DNA of 64,000 bases, from contig NZ_OY761810.1 of assembly GCF_963664915.1 (NCBI RefSeq), positions 372,001 through 436,000 on the forward strand, given 5' to 3'. Position numbers and translations under genes: made by a program. The notes beneath the pieces were generated by a model that saw only the letters and a list, made by a program, of their open reading frames with translations, made no database searches and was not told the DNA's origin. The number at the start of each line of letters is the position of its first letter. The stretch's first letter is position 1. Source of the DNA: an uncultured Caproiciproducens sp. (GTDB lineage: Bacteria; Bacillota; Clostridia; Oscillospirales; Acutalibacteraceae). Shown in pieces: positions 25,825 to 34,513 of this stretch.

Positions 25825-26559
25825 TTAGCACTCCTTATAAAGGCTGTCGTAGATTTTTTCCGGGTAATTCGAACAGATGGAAAGGGATTGATTCAGGCCG
25901 CGCAGATAACCCAGCTCTTCAATTGTATCCACCGTCCACGCACATACGTCCACGTTCGCTTCCAAAAGCGCGCCCACGGAATCGGAAGTCAGGTTTCCAA
26001 AGAAACTTGAAAAAAAATCGCTTTGCGTAAAGCTGATTTCATCCAGCAGCAGCGCCAGATTGTCAAAACTCAGAATTCCTGTGCAAAGATAAGGATTTTT
26101 TTCTTTCAGCTGTTTCATCAGAAGGTGGTCAAAGGATTCAATCAGCAGGCGGTCTTTCGGATAATACCGGATTGCTTCCATCAGCTTATCCGCAATGTCC
26201 GGGTACAATCCCGCTGTGCGCTTGATTTCCACCATAATGTTTTTGCGTCCGTCCACCAACTTTAGCAAATCTTCAAACAGCATGATCTTCTGCCCTGCAA
26301 ACTCCGGTGAAAACCACCCGCCGAAATCAAAGGCGAGCAGCTCATTATAGGTATACTCTGCAACAAAGCCTGTTCCGTTTGAGGTTCTGTCAATGGTAAA
26401 ATCATGGATGACAACCAGTCTTCCGTCCTTCGTAAGCTGTATGTCGCATTCCACTGCGTCAACCTTATTGCTGTTCAGTGCTTTTTCAAATGCCGCTCTT
26501 GTATTCTCCGGGGCCGCCCCGGCATAGCCGCGGTGCCCGATAATTGAAAATTTTGTCAT
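25825..26559 (-). CDS. Glycerophosphodiester phosphodiesterase, cytosolic type
   Basis: A 244-residue GDPD (GlpQ/UgpQ family, EC 3.1.4.46). It has the conserved start GHRGYAGAAPENTRAAF at about 8-24, then ECDIQLTKDGRLVVIHD with the catalytic Glu/Asp and His, and TSNGTG. There is no signal peptide, so it acts inside the cell like UgpQ. It hydrolyses glycerophosphodiesters to sn-glycerol 3-phosphate and an alcohol. It follows the binding-protein gene by 13 bases and matches the transporter's predicted substrate. Confidence 0.95.
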   Translation of the reverse strand: MTKFSIIGHRGYAGAAPENTRAAFEKALNSNKVDAVECDIQLTKDGRLVVIHDFTIDRTSNGTGFVAEYTYNELLAFDFGGWFSPEFAGQKIMLFEDLLKLVDGRKNIMVEIKRTAGLYPDIADKLMEAIRYYPKDRLLIESFDHLLMKQLKEKNPYLCTGILSFDNLALLLDEISFTQSDFFSSFFGNLTSDSVGALLEANVDVCAWTVDTIEELGYLRGLNQSLSICSNYPEKIYDSLYKEC

Positions 26560-26571
26560 ATTCCCGCCTCG

Positions 26572-27894
26572 TTATTGTTGATCCAGAATACTTTGGACTT
26601 GCTTGGCTGCATTGTCCACAGCCTGTTCCGGAGTGATGGAGGTATCCAGCATACATTTGAGCAGTTCGTCCTGAATCTTGTTCTGCATATTTGTCCAGCC
26701 TTTTGTCATCGGTGTTGCAACGGCATATTGAAGCTGTGCAAGAGCGGTTTTGTACTGGGGATGTTCGGCATACAGCTTTTGTATTTCTTCGGACTGTACC
26801 GCTTCATTGGTTGCGGGCATATAACCGGTGTCTTTGCTGAAGCCGGATGCGTTTTCTTTTTGGCCCAAAAATTTGATGAACTCTGCGCAGGCTTTCTGTT
26901 TTTCCGGGGAAGATGCTTTCATAATAGCAATATTTGCGCCGCCAGTCGGTGTTCCGAACTGTTTGCCCGCAGGTAGAAAAGCGGTGCCGAGTTCAAATTT
27001 TCCTTCGGTGTTTTTAATCAGTCCTGAAAGGCTTCCTGTAGAAATTTCAATCATTGCTGTTTTCTGGTTTAAAAAATCCTGAGTTGCGGCATCCCACGCA
27101 TCGTAATTCTTTCCGGCGGGGACTTTCAGGGTTCCGGCCTTTACCATATCCTGCCACAGTTTCACGATCCCTGTTCCGGTTTCGTTATTGAAAGAAACCT
27201 TATTGTTTGCGTCCAGAATTTCGCCCTTTTCCTGTGCCACGCCCGCCTGATAAAACCAAATGTCAATCGGGGTCTCATATCCGTAAACACCCTTGGACTT
27301 GTCTGTCAGCTTTTCGGCGAACTGTTTCAGTTCATCCCAGCTTTTCGGGCCCGCGGGATCCAAGCCGGCCTTTTTCAGCATGTCTACATTGATATACATA
27401 ATCGGAGTACTGCGATTGAACGGAACAGCGACAAGTTTGTTGTCAACATAGGAGTTTTTCATCAGACCTTCCTGATATTTTTTAATTTCCGTGTCTGAAA
27501 GGTACTGTGAAAGATCTGCCAGAGCGTCGGACTTTCCGAACTGGCCCACCTGCGATATTTCGAGTTGCGCCATATCGGGCTGATTTTTTGCTACTAAAGC
27601 GGCCTGAATTTTGGTAGCGTTTGCAAAATAATCCCCTTGACCGGTTGCTTCTACAATGATTTTATCCTGGGAATCATTAAATTTCTTTACGTATTTCTTC
27701 ACAATATCTCCGTTAGCGCCTGTCAGACCGTACCAGAACTTAACGGTTACTTTTTCATTTGACGACGCGGCGGAAGCTGCGTTTCCCGCTGCGGCGGAGA
27801 CCGCGGCCGACTGAGTGCTGCACCCGGCCAGCAAAATGGAACCGGCAAGCAGCACGGCCACGGCGGAACTGAAAAGTTTTAAAGATGGTTTCAT
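26572..27894 (-). CDS. ABC sugar/glycerol-phosphate-type solute-binding lipoprotein (UgpB-like)
   Basis: Family 1 extracellular binding protein, 440 aa. The lipoprotein signal has its Cys at about 25 (AGSILLAGC), followed by an Ala/Ser linker. Family features include VKFWYGLTGANGDIVKKYVK, AVPFNRSTPIMYINVDMLKK and a C-terminal EFIKFLGQKENAS region. It belongs to the UgpB/MalE-type cluster, and the adjacent phosphodiesterase argues for glycerophosphodiesters or glycerol 3-phosphate as ligands. The ligand is inferred from context only. Confidence 0.9.
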   Translation of the reverse strand: MKPSLKLFSSAVAVLLAGSILLAGCSTQSAAVSAAAGNAASAASSNEKVTVKFWYGLTGANGDIVKKYVKKFNDSQDKIIVEATGQGDYFANATKIQAALVAKNQPDMAQLEISQVGQFGKSDALADLSQYLSDTEIKKYQEGLMKNSYVDNKLVAVPFNRSTPIMYINVDMLKKAGLDPAGPKSWDELKQFAEKLTDKSKGVYGYETPIDIWFYQAGVAQEKGEILDANNKVSFNNETGTGIVKLWQDMVKAGTLKVPAGKNYDAWDAATQDFLNQKTAMIEISTGSLSGLIKNTEGKFELGTAFLPAGKQFGTPTGGANIAIMKASSPEKQKACAEFIKFLGQKENASGFSKDTGYMPATNEAVQSEEIQKLYAEHPQYKTALAQLQYAVATPMTKGWTNMQNKIQDELLKCMLDTSITPEQAVDNAAKQVQSILDQQ

Positions 27895-27970
27895 AAATAA
27901 TCTCCTTTAATTTGTATATTTACAGATATTTATTTTAATATGAGAAGATTTTAGAATAGGTGCTTTCTTC

Positions 27971-28876
27971 TCATTTAATACCGCTGTAGGTAAAGGCGGA
28001 TTTGATTTTGGAGCTTGCCGTCAGATACAGGATCAATATCGGAATGACCTGAATCATATTGCCCGCCATCAGCACATTCCAATTTTTCAGCCCCTCATTG
28101 TTTAAAAGTGTCGTCACGCCAATGGACAGGGTGCGGATGTTTTCAGATGTGGTCATGGACAGCGCCCAAAAGTAATCGTTCCAGTGAGAAATGAACGAAA
28201 ACAGTCCAAAAGTAATGATAGCCGGGCGAATCATCGGCAGGACAATTTTTGTCATAATGGTAAATTCACTGGCCTGATCCAGCCATGCCGCTTCAAAAAT
28301 TTCATTCGGAATTTGCCGGATGCTCTGCGTAAGGAAAAAGATGCCGAACGGCGAAAAAACAAACGGAAGAATCAGCGCGGCATAGGTGTCAATCAAGCCG
28401 ACCTTGCTGAACATAAGGTACACCGGCAGGAAAGTAACCTGCTCCGGAACCATCAGCCCCACCAGCACCAAGTTAAACATCAGCTTGGAACCCCGGAATT
28501 TCTTGCGGGCAAACGCGTAAGCCGCCGGCGTAATGATAATGAACTGCAAAATCAGGATGGATAGGGATACGACCAGGCTGTTCCAAATATACTTTGGAAA
28601 TGTGCCGGCACTCCACACCTGTCGGTAATTGTCCGGAATCCAGTTTTTCGGCAAAAAGGGTGGCGGAAACACCAACAGCTCCGGCAGGGTTTTAAAGGAT
28701 GTCGTCAGCATCCACAGAAACGGGAATATAAAGACGGCGGCAATCAGCAGCAGAGCAGCCGTTTCAGCCACTTTGCGAACAGGTTCCAGCTTTAGGGATC
28801 TTTCGTTTTTCATTGCCTGCTTTCGCTCCAGAGAAAGCGGCAGGCCGGGTTTTCTCAGATAATCGGATAATTCCAT
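27971..28876 (-). CDS. ABC transporter permease, MalG/UgpE-like
   Basis: A 301-residue inner permease with six helices. The hydrophilic 40-residue N-terminal leader is longer than usual. The coupling EAA loop is seen as EIFEAAWLDQASEFTIMTKI (usual EAAxxDGA then xxxxxxIxLP), and the C-terminal GNMIQVIPILILYLTASSKI is typical of MalG-type subunits. AAGGAG lies 9 bases before the ATG. It forms the channel with the preceding MalF-type permease. Confidence 0.92.
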   Translation of the reverse strand: MELSDYLRKPGLPLSLERKQAMKNERSLKLEPVRKVAETAALLLIAAVFIFPFLWMLTTSFKTLPELLVFPPPFLPKNWIPDNYRQVWSAGTFPKYIWNSLVVSLSILILQFIIITPAAYAFARKKFRGSKLMFNLVLVGLMVPEQVTFLPVYLMFSKVGLIDTYAALILPFVFSPFGIFFLTQSIRQIPNEIFEAAWLDQASEFTIMTKIVLPMIRPAIITFGLFSFISHWNDYFWALSMTTSENIRTLSIGVTTLLNNEGLKNWNVLMAGNMIQVIPILILYLTASSKIKSAFTYSGIK

Positions 28877-28894
28877 GCCTACAGTCTCCTTACT

Positions 28895-29836
28895 TTATTG
28901 ATAGTGAACTCTTTTATTCAAGAGCTTGAAATTGAGAAACGTGACAGTTCCGACAATCAGGAACAGGAAAACGGAACCGGTTGCCGCGTCGCCTATATTG
29001 TAATACTCGAACCCAGTCTGATAAATCCAAAAAACCAGCAGATTGGTGGAATTGACCGGACCTCCCTGTGTCATGATGTTGATGGAATCAAACACCTGAA
29101 AAGAAGAGGTAATATTAATAATCAGCAGGAAAAACAGTGACGGAGAAAGAAGCGGAACGGTGATCTTAAAGAAAGTCGTCAGACGGCCCGCGTTGTCCAG
29201 CTTTGCCGTTTCATAAAGAGTTGCAGAAATGCTTTGCAGCCCCGAAATCAGGATAATGGCGTTGTACCCCAGTGTTTTCCACACCTGTATAATAATCAGT
29301 GAAATCAGCGCGGTGGACGGACTGTCCAACCAGTGTACTTTGGGTATTCCCAAAGCCACCACCACAAAATTCAGAAGCCCGTTGTCGTAGTCCATAATCC
29401 ACATCCACAAAATGGACACCGCCACGAGCGAAACCACATAAGGAGTGAACATTGCTGTCTGAACAAAGGAGCGAACCTTCGATTTTTGATTCAGCCAAAC
29501 TGCCAGCACAAGTGCCAGGCTGATGGAAATAAAAACCATACAAAAGGTGAAGACCGCCGTTTCCGACAGCGACTGCTGAAATTCCTGATTTTGCAGAAGC
29601 CGGATATAATTATTCAGCCCGACAAATCTTTTATCACTGCTGCTCAGATCCCACGAAAGGGTACTGAGGTAAAATATGTATATAATAGGATAAAGAGTGA
29701 AAACAAAACATCCGATCATTGCGGGCAGAACGAGAAAATATGCGTTTTTCTTCTCTTCCGGGTTTTTCAGTCCTACTTTTCCGCTTGCCGCTTCGGCGGA
29801 ATCCCGCACAGCGCGACTGAATTTTTTAAGAGACAT
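28895..29836 (-). CDS. ABC transporter permease, MalF/UgpA-like
   Basis: A 313-residue permease with six helices. The EAA loop reads ATLYETAKLDNAGRLTTFFK, and the FQVFDSINIMTQGGP segment is the standard end of MalF/UgpA proteins. The start overlaps the last 11 bases of the ATPase gene, so the two are translationally coupled; its own ribosome site is weak. Partner of the MalG-like permease and the ATPase. Confidence 0.92.
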   Translation of the reverse strand: MSLKKFSRAVRDSAEAASGKVGLKNPEEKKNAYFLVLPAMIGCFVFTLYPIIYIFYLSTLSWDLSSSDKRFVGLNNYIRLLQNQEFQQSLSETAVFTFCMVFISISLALVLAVWLNQKSKVRSFVQTAMFTPYVVSLVAVSILWMWIMDYDNGLLNFVVVALGIPKVHWLDSPSTALISLIIIQVWKTLGYNAIILISGLQSISATLYETAKLDNAGRLTTFFKITVPLLSPSLFFLLIINITSSFQVFDSINIMTQGGPVNSTNLLVFWIYQTGFEYYNIGDAATGSVFLFLIVGTVTFLNFKLLNKRVHYQ

Positions 29837-30875
29837 ACCGCATCACTTCCCCATACAAAGATTCACAGACTCCGGCATTGACTTCCCGATTCTGGTTCCG
29901 GTCAAAATAAAAGAGTTTGCTCTTCGGAATGTAAAAGGAAACTTTTTCATCAAAGTCAAACAAACTATCCGTTGCACGGATTGCGATCACACCGTCATTT
30001 GTCTTCACAGAATAAAGAATTTCTTCGCCCAGATATTCCCTGGTAAAAACTCTTCCGGTGACGGTGACTCCCTCGAAATCTTCCGGTTTTTGAATTGCTG
30101 CGGCACGGGGACGGAATCCGACAAAACAGCCGCTGTCTTTTAATTCAATGATATTCATCCCCGGGTCGCCGATAAACTGTGCAACAAACACATTGTCCGG
30201 ATTGCCGTAAATATCGGAAGGCGCACCCTGCTGCATGATTGTTCCGTTGTGAATCACAATAATGCTGTCTCCCATTGTCATTGCTTCCGTCTGGTCATGC
30301 GTTACAAAAACAAAGGTTGTTTTCAGTTTTTGATGCAGTTGAATCAATTCCGAACGCATCTGCATTCTTAATTTAGCATCAAGATTGGAAAGCGGCTCAT
30401 CCATTAAAAACACACGCGGATTCTTTGAAATTGCCCTTGCGAGCGCAATGCGCTGCCGCTGACCGCCGGATAATTTGGACGGCTTGTTTAATGACTCGCT
30501 TTCAAGACCTACCATATTGAGAACATTTTCAGATATTTCACGGCGTTTTTGCTGTGCTACGCCCATGTTTTTTAGGCCAAACTCAACATTTTCCCTGACA
30601 TTCATATGTGGATAAATCGCATAATTTTGAAATACCATGGCAACACCCCGCTTGGCCGGAGCTTTCTCCGTCACTTCCTCGCCGCCAATATAAACTTTGC
30701 CCTGTGTGACATTTTCAAGTCCCGCAATAATTCGGAGCATGGTAGTTTTTCCGCATCCCGAGGGGCCCAGCAAGATGGTAAAAGACCCGTCCGCTATACC
30801 AAGATTCAAGTTTTCTAAAACGTGTTTTTTTTGATCATATATTTTCGTAACATTCTGCAAACAAATTTCGGACAT
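29826..30875 (-). CDS. ABC transporter ATPase, MalK/UgpC-like
   Basis: A 349-residue ATPase with Walker A GPSGCGKTT, signature LSGGQRQR, Walker B VFLMDEPLSNLDAKLR, H-loop FVTHDQTEA and a C-terminal OB-fold regulatory domain (FVGFRPRAAAI...). ATG 30875 follows GAGGG and starts MSEICLQNVTKIYD; an in-frame ATG at 30908 lacks family sequence. First gene of the six-gene minus-strand ugp-like operon. Confidence 0.93.
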   Translation of the reverse strand: MSEICLQNVTKIYDQKKHVLENLNLGIADGSFTILLGPSGCGKTTMLRIIAGLENVTQGKVYIGGEEVTEKAPAKRGVAMVFQNYAIYPHMNVRENVEFGLKNMGVAQQKRREISENVLNMVGLESESLNKPSKLSGGQRQRIALARAISKNPRVFLMDEPLSNLDAKLRMQMRSELIQLHQKLKTTFVFVTHDQTEAMTMGDSIIVIHNGTIMQQGAPSDIYGNPDNVFVAQFIGDPGMNIIELKDSGCFVGFRPRAAAIQKPEDFEGVTVTGRVFTREYLGEEILYSVKTNDGVIAIRATDSLFDFDEKVSFYIPKSKLFYFDRNQNREVNAGVCESLYGEVMRYVS

Positions 30876-31151
30876 ATATTCCCTCTTCTCTATATTCTGA
30901 CTGCGCATAAAAAAACTGTGAAAATCTTAATTTTGTCTGGACAACATTTATTAATATAAGTCATTAATGTAAAAATTCGGTTATAAATATTTAAAAATCT
31001 TCATTTTTATTCATAAGGGTCTATCCAGCAGATAAGATCATGACAGAGCATCAACATAGCTCCCGCTTAATCCGCCATCTAAAATTACGCGGAAACCACG
31101 GGACTTTCGTTCCGGACTGCACGTTAGCAGGACGCCGTGCATGAAATAAAT
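30876..31151. other. Intergenic region upstream of the ugp-like operon
   Basis: AT-rich 5' region for the ATPase gene. No clean promoter pair was found; TTTACA at about 30969-30974 on the minus strand is a weak -35 candidate. A 34-codon open frame (31038-31142, minus, ATG to TGA, reading MHGVLLTCSPERKSRGFRVI then LDGGLSGSYVDALS) has no ribosome site and is more likely a scrap than a gene. Confidence 0.4.
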
Positions 31152-31197
31152 AAGGAGCCTTTCTTCCGCTTAAACATCAGCGGAAGAAAGGCTCCTT
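31152..31197 (-). terminator. Very strong terminator after the lactate permease gene
   Basis: A perfect 19-base stem (31152-31170 with 31179-31197) and an 8-base loop, 29 bases after the permease stop on the minus strand. AT-rich sequence follows on both sides, so it can stop transcription from either direction. Confidence 0.8.
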
Positions 31198-31225
31198 TAT
31201 ATTGATGGAAGGGAATCTGTGGTAT

Positions 31226-32776
31226 TTAAGCGGGAGAAAGAGGAACGCCAAAGCCAATTACCACACAGGCAATCGCAAGCATGATGAGCGCCCATTTGAG
31301 GATCGCACGCAGTACTTTGCTGTCCTGACCAACAAGGCCGACGGCCGCAACTGCTGTGGCGATGCATTGGGGAGACATAATTTTGCCGATTCCGGCACCC
31401 ACCGAGTTCGCCGCAGCAAGCCAGTACTTGGACACACCGATCTGCTGTGCGGCAGCCGTCTGCAAAGTACCCAGCAGTACTTCGGTGTTGGTGCCGCTGC
31501 CGGTGACAAACGCACCGATCGCGGCAATGATCGGCGCCACAAACGGATAGTAGCGACCGGTCAGGGTGACAAAAAGGTGCGCCATATCGGAGATCATACC
31601 GGAATATGTCATAATCTTGGCAACTGCAAGCACAGACATGATGGTAATGATCGTTTTGGACATTTGCTTTACAGTTCCTGTCAATGCGTTCCACATCATC
31701 TTTCCGTTGGCCTTCTGCACAAAGCTGCCAATAATCGCGGCGATAAAGATGATCACGCCGGGCGTATTGATCCAGCTAAAAGAAACAGAACCCGCACTGG
31801 AGGCCGTACTGATCTTTACTGTGGACTTGAAAACGGAAAGAAAGCTATTGATCGGCGGAACCAGCTTAGAGGTCAACAGAAGAAAAACAAAAATCAGAAT
31901 GAACGGCAGACCTGCCACCGCAAGCGGCATTGCCGGTCCATTTTGCTTTGGCGCCGTGCTGGCAATGCCCGCGCTCATGTCGTACTCCGCGGGAACCGGC
32001 CGATTTTTCCGCGCTTTGACCATTAGGAAGGTACAAATTAGTGAAACGACACAACCAACGATGACGGTCAGTTCCGGCCCGAGGAATCTGGAAACAACCA
32101 GCTCCGGCAGAACAAAGGACAGGCCGGACACCAGTGTGATGCCTACAACGCCTTTGAGCGCCTTGACGCCGCCGCCGCCCGCAATGATCATTAGGAACGG
32201 CACCAAGATCATAAACGGTACCATCTGGAATACCGTTGTAAAGGCCAGCGGCAGTACATCCAGCCCGGTCACAGCCTGCAGGGTAACGGTAGGAATGCCG
32301 ACGGAACCGAATGCGGTGGGAAACGCGTTAGCAATCATGCAGACTACGCAGGCTTCAATCGGATTCATGCCCATACCGGCCAGCATGCTGGCCGGTATGG
32401 CGATTGCCGTGCCGAAACCGGCCATGCCTTCTAGAAATCCGCCGAAACACCACCCCACCAGCAGGATAAGGAGACGCTTATCGGCGGAAACACCTGTGAG
32501 CATTTGCTTAATGATGTCCATTGCACCGGTTTTTAAAGAAAGGTTATAGGTAAAGATGGCAGCAATGATGACCAGAATAATCGGCCACAGTGCGGTGGCG
32601 AAGCCTTCCAGAGCAGACGTAGCGCAATCTGTCACCGGCATGCGCCAAAGCGTCATCGCCAGTATGGCGGCAACGGCCAGCGCGCTTAGACACGCCTTGT
32701 GACCGGGCATCTTGAAGTATGTAAGCGCGATAATCAGCCAGACGATTGGCACCAGAGCAAGACAGGACTGAAGCAT
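31226..32776 (-). CDS. lctP: L-lactate permease (LctP/LldP family)
   Basis: A 516-residue integral membrane protein with about 13 helices. LctP marks include GWCFGGFLEGMAGFGTAIAI near 110-130, NAFPTAFGSVGIPT, and the C-terminal SPQCIATAVAAVGLVGQDS. It carries lactate (and related short hydroxyacids) with protons. It is divergent from the lactate racemase gene across a 410-base region, so uptake and catabolism of lactate are encoded back to back. Confidence 0.94.
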   Translation of the reverse strand: MLQSCLALVPIVWLIIALTYFKMPGHKACLSALAVAAILAMTLWRMPVTDCATSALEGFATALWPIILVIIAAIFTYNLSLKTGAMDIIKQMLTGVSADKRLLILLVGWCFGGFLEGMAGFGTAIAIPASMLAGMGMNPIEACVVCMIANAFPTAFGSVGIPTVTLQAVTGLDVLPLAFTTVFQMVPFMILVPFLMIIAGGGGVKALKGVVGITLVSGLSFVLPELVVSRFLGPELTVIVGCVVSLICTFLMVKARKNRPVPAEYDMSAGIASTAPKQNGPAMPLAVAGLPFILIFVFLLLTSKLVPPINSFLSVFKSTVKISTASSAGSVSFSWINTPGVIIFIAAIIGSFVQKANGKMMWNALTGTVKQMSKTIITIMSVLAVAKIMTYSGMISDMAHLFVTLTGRYYPFVAPIIAAIGAFVTGSGTNTEVLLGTLQTAAAQQIGVSKYWLAAANSVGAGIGKIMSPQCIATAVAAVGLVGQDSKVLRAILKWALIMLAIACVVIGFGVPLSPA

Positions 32777-33127
32777 AATAAATCAGGACCTCCCCTATTT
32801 TATTTCAGTGGCTACTATAGTCACAGTTTGCCCATTTTTGGTTCTACCAGTTTTTCAATCAAACGCTCCGAAGATTTGTGGAATAAGCAACAAGAAAAAA
32901 TGTTCATGAAAAAGTAAATATTTTAATCTGGACATATTATATGCTCAAATTAACATAAAGTCTATATATAGTTACGATAAAAAAGCTATTTTGGTATATT
33001 CGACGAATATCCAGCTGCGTTTTTGTCAGAAAAATAGAATCGCTTCATTTGGCATTGAATTTGAAAAAAAATGTGGTAGGATGATAACAGATATAAGTGG
33101 AGCGACCAATTTTAATGCAGTTTTCAT
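32777..33127. other. Divergent control region between lactate permease and racemase
   Basis: No gene is seen. A palindrome ATATTCG-A-CGAATAT lies at 32996-33010 and could be an operator, and AGTGGAGCGACCA lies near 33095-33107. The second has TGG/CCA ends like FadR-type GntR sites, but the match is short. No confident -35/-10 pair could be fixed for either direction. Confidence 0.35.
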
Positions 33128-33162
33128 CGCTTGTTTAACGCAAATTGTGGGTTAAACAAGCG
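33128..33162 (+). promoter_or_regulatory. Perfect hairpin in the leader of larA
   Basis: CGCTTGTTTAAC (33128-33139) pairs perfectly with GTTAAACAAGCG (33151-33162) around an 11-base loop, 25 bases before the larA start and just ahead of its ribosome site. No U-run follows, so it is not a plain terminator. It could be an operator or an mRNA stability/translation element. Confidence 0.5.
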
Positions 33163-33186
33163 GTAAGAAGAAATGGAGGTGCTTTC

Positions 33187-34461
33187 ATGTCTATAACTAT
33201 TCCCTTTGGCAAATCCGGGATGCCGCTGTACGCGGATCTCAGCGATGCTGAAATTCTGGAATCCCACGTTGGAGAACTCAAAGCCGCCGACACGGAGGAC
33301 GCTTTGGTGCTGGCCGCTATGGCCAACCCGATTGATTCTCCCAGCCTGCGGGAGCTTGCCGCCGGAAAGAAGACCTGTGTCATCATTATCAGTGATCACA
33401 CACGCCCGGTCCCGAGCAAGCACATTCTTCCCGCCATGCTGGCTGAACTCCGCGAGGGCAACCCCGGCATCGATGTGACGCTGCTGGTAGCTACCGGTTT
33501 TCACCGCCCGACCGGCAAGGAAGAGCTGGTGGCTAAGCTTGGCGAGGAGATCGTGAAGCGGGAGAAGATCGTGATCCATGACAGTCGGGACGCATCCAGC
33601 AACGTACAGATCGGCGTGCTTCCTTCCGGCGCGGCGTGTGTGATTGACATAGCGGCGGCGGAAACGGATCTGCTTGTTGCCGAGGGCTTCATTGAGCCGC
33701 ACTTCTTCGCCGGCTTTTCAGGCGGTCGTAAGAGCGTACTGCCGGGCATTTGTGACCAAGTAACTGTGCTTGGCAACCATTGCTCCGAATTTATCGCTTC
33801 CCCTTACGCGCGCACCGGCGTCCTTGACGGTAATCCGCTGCACAAGGATATGCTCGCCGCAGCGAAGATGGCGCATCTGGCATACATAGTGAACGTCATT
33901 ATTGACGAAGATAAACATGTGGTTGCCGCCTTTGCCGGCGACCCCATTACCGCTCACCGACAGGGCTGTGATTTGTTGCTGAAATACTGTCAGGTACAGC
34001 CAAAACAACACGGCGATATCGTGATTTCCAGCAACGGCGGCTACCCACTGGACCAGAATATTTATCAGAGCGTAAAAGGCCTTACCGCGGCGGAATCTGC
34101 CGCAGCGCCGGGTGCCGTGCTGATCATGGTCAGCTCCTGCAGCGACGGCCACGGCGGAGAAAGCTTTTACCATGCGCTGCGGGACTGTGTTTCCCCTCAG
34201 AAGCTGACAGAACAGATTCTTGCCACCCCGCAGGACCAAACTCTGCCCGACCAGTGGGAATTCCAGATTCTATGCCGCGTACTGTGCAAGTACCATGTCA
34301 TCTTTGTTACGAACTCCGCGCAGCGGAAAACCATTGAAGATATGAAGATTGCATGGGCACCGGATGTTGACACCGCCCTGAAGGAAGCAAGAGACATCAA
34401 AGGCGCGGACGCTCATCTCGTCGTAATTCCCAATGGCATTTCTGTTATGGTACGCGAATAG
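33187..34461 (+). CDS. larA: Nickel-dependent lactate racemase LarA
   Basis: A 424-residue LarA (EC 5.1.2.1), which interconverts D- and L-lactate using a nickel-pincer nucleotide. Family parts: ITIPFGKSGMPLYADL at the start, ISDHTRPVPSKHILP with a catalytic His, EGFIEPHFFAGFSGGRKSVL holding the Lys/His cofactor site, and NGGYPLDQNIYQSVKG. TGGAGG lies before ATG 33187; the in-frame upstream start at 33145 would fall inside the leader hairpin. The cofactor genes larB, larC and larE are not in this window. It lets the FAD-linked dehydrogenase next door use both isomers. Confidence 0.95.
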   Translation: MSITIPFGKSGMPLYADLSDAEILESHVGELKAADTEDALVLAAMANPIDSPSLRELAAGKKTCVIIISDHTRPVPSKHILPAMLAELREGNPGIDVTLLVATGFHRPTGKEELVAKLGEEIVKREKIVIHDSRDASSNVQIGVLPSGAACVIDIAAAETDLLVAEGFIEPHFFAGFSGGRKSVLPGICDQVTVLGNHCSEFIASPYARTGVLDGNPLHKDMLAAAKMAHLAYIVNVIIDEDKHVVAAFAGDPITAHRQGCDLLLKYCQVQPKQHGDIVISSNGGYPLDQNIYQSVKGLTAAESAAAPGAVLIMVSSCSDGHGGESFYHALRDCVSPQKLTEQILATPQDQTLPDQWEFQILCRVLCKYHVIFVTNSAQRKTIEDMKIAWAPDVDTALKEARDIKGADAHLVVIPNGISVMVRE

Positions 34462-34513
34462 GTTTAGAATCGGTTAACGGCTTTCATAAAAATATTTTTT
34501 TGGAGGATTTGTC

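Noticed and set aside
31566-32549. Open frame of 327 codons opposite the lactate permease gene
   Set aside because: Thr/Pro/Met-rich translation with no membrane or domain pattern, antisense to a clear LctP.
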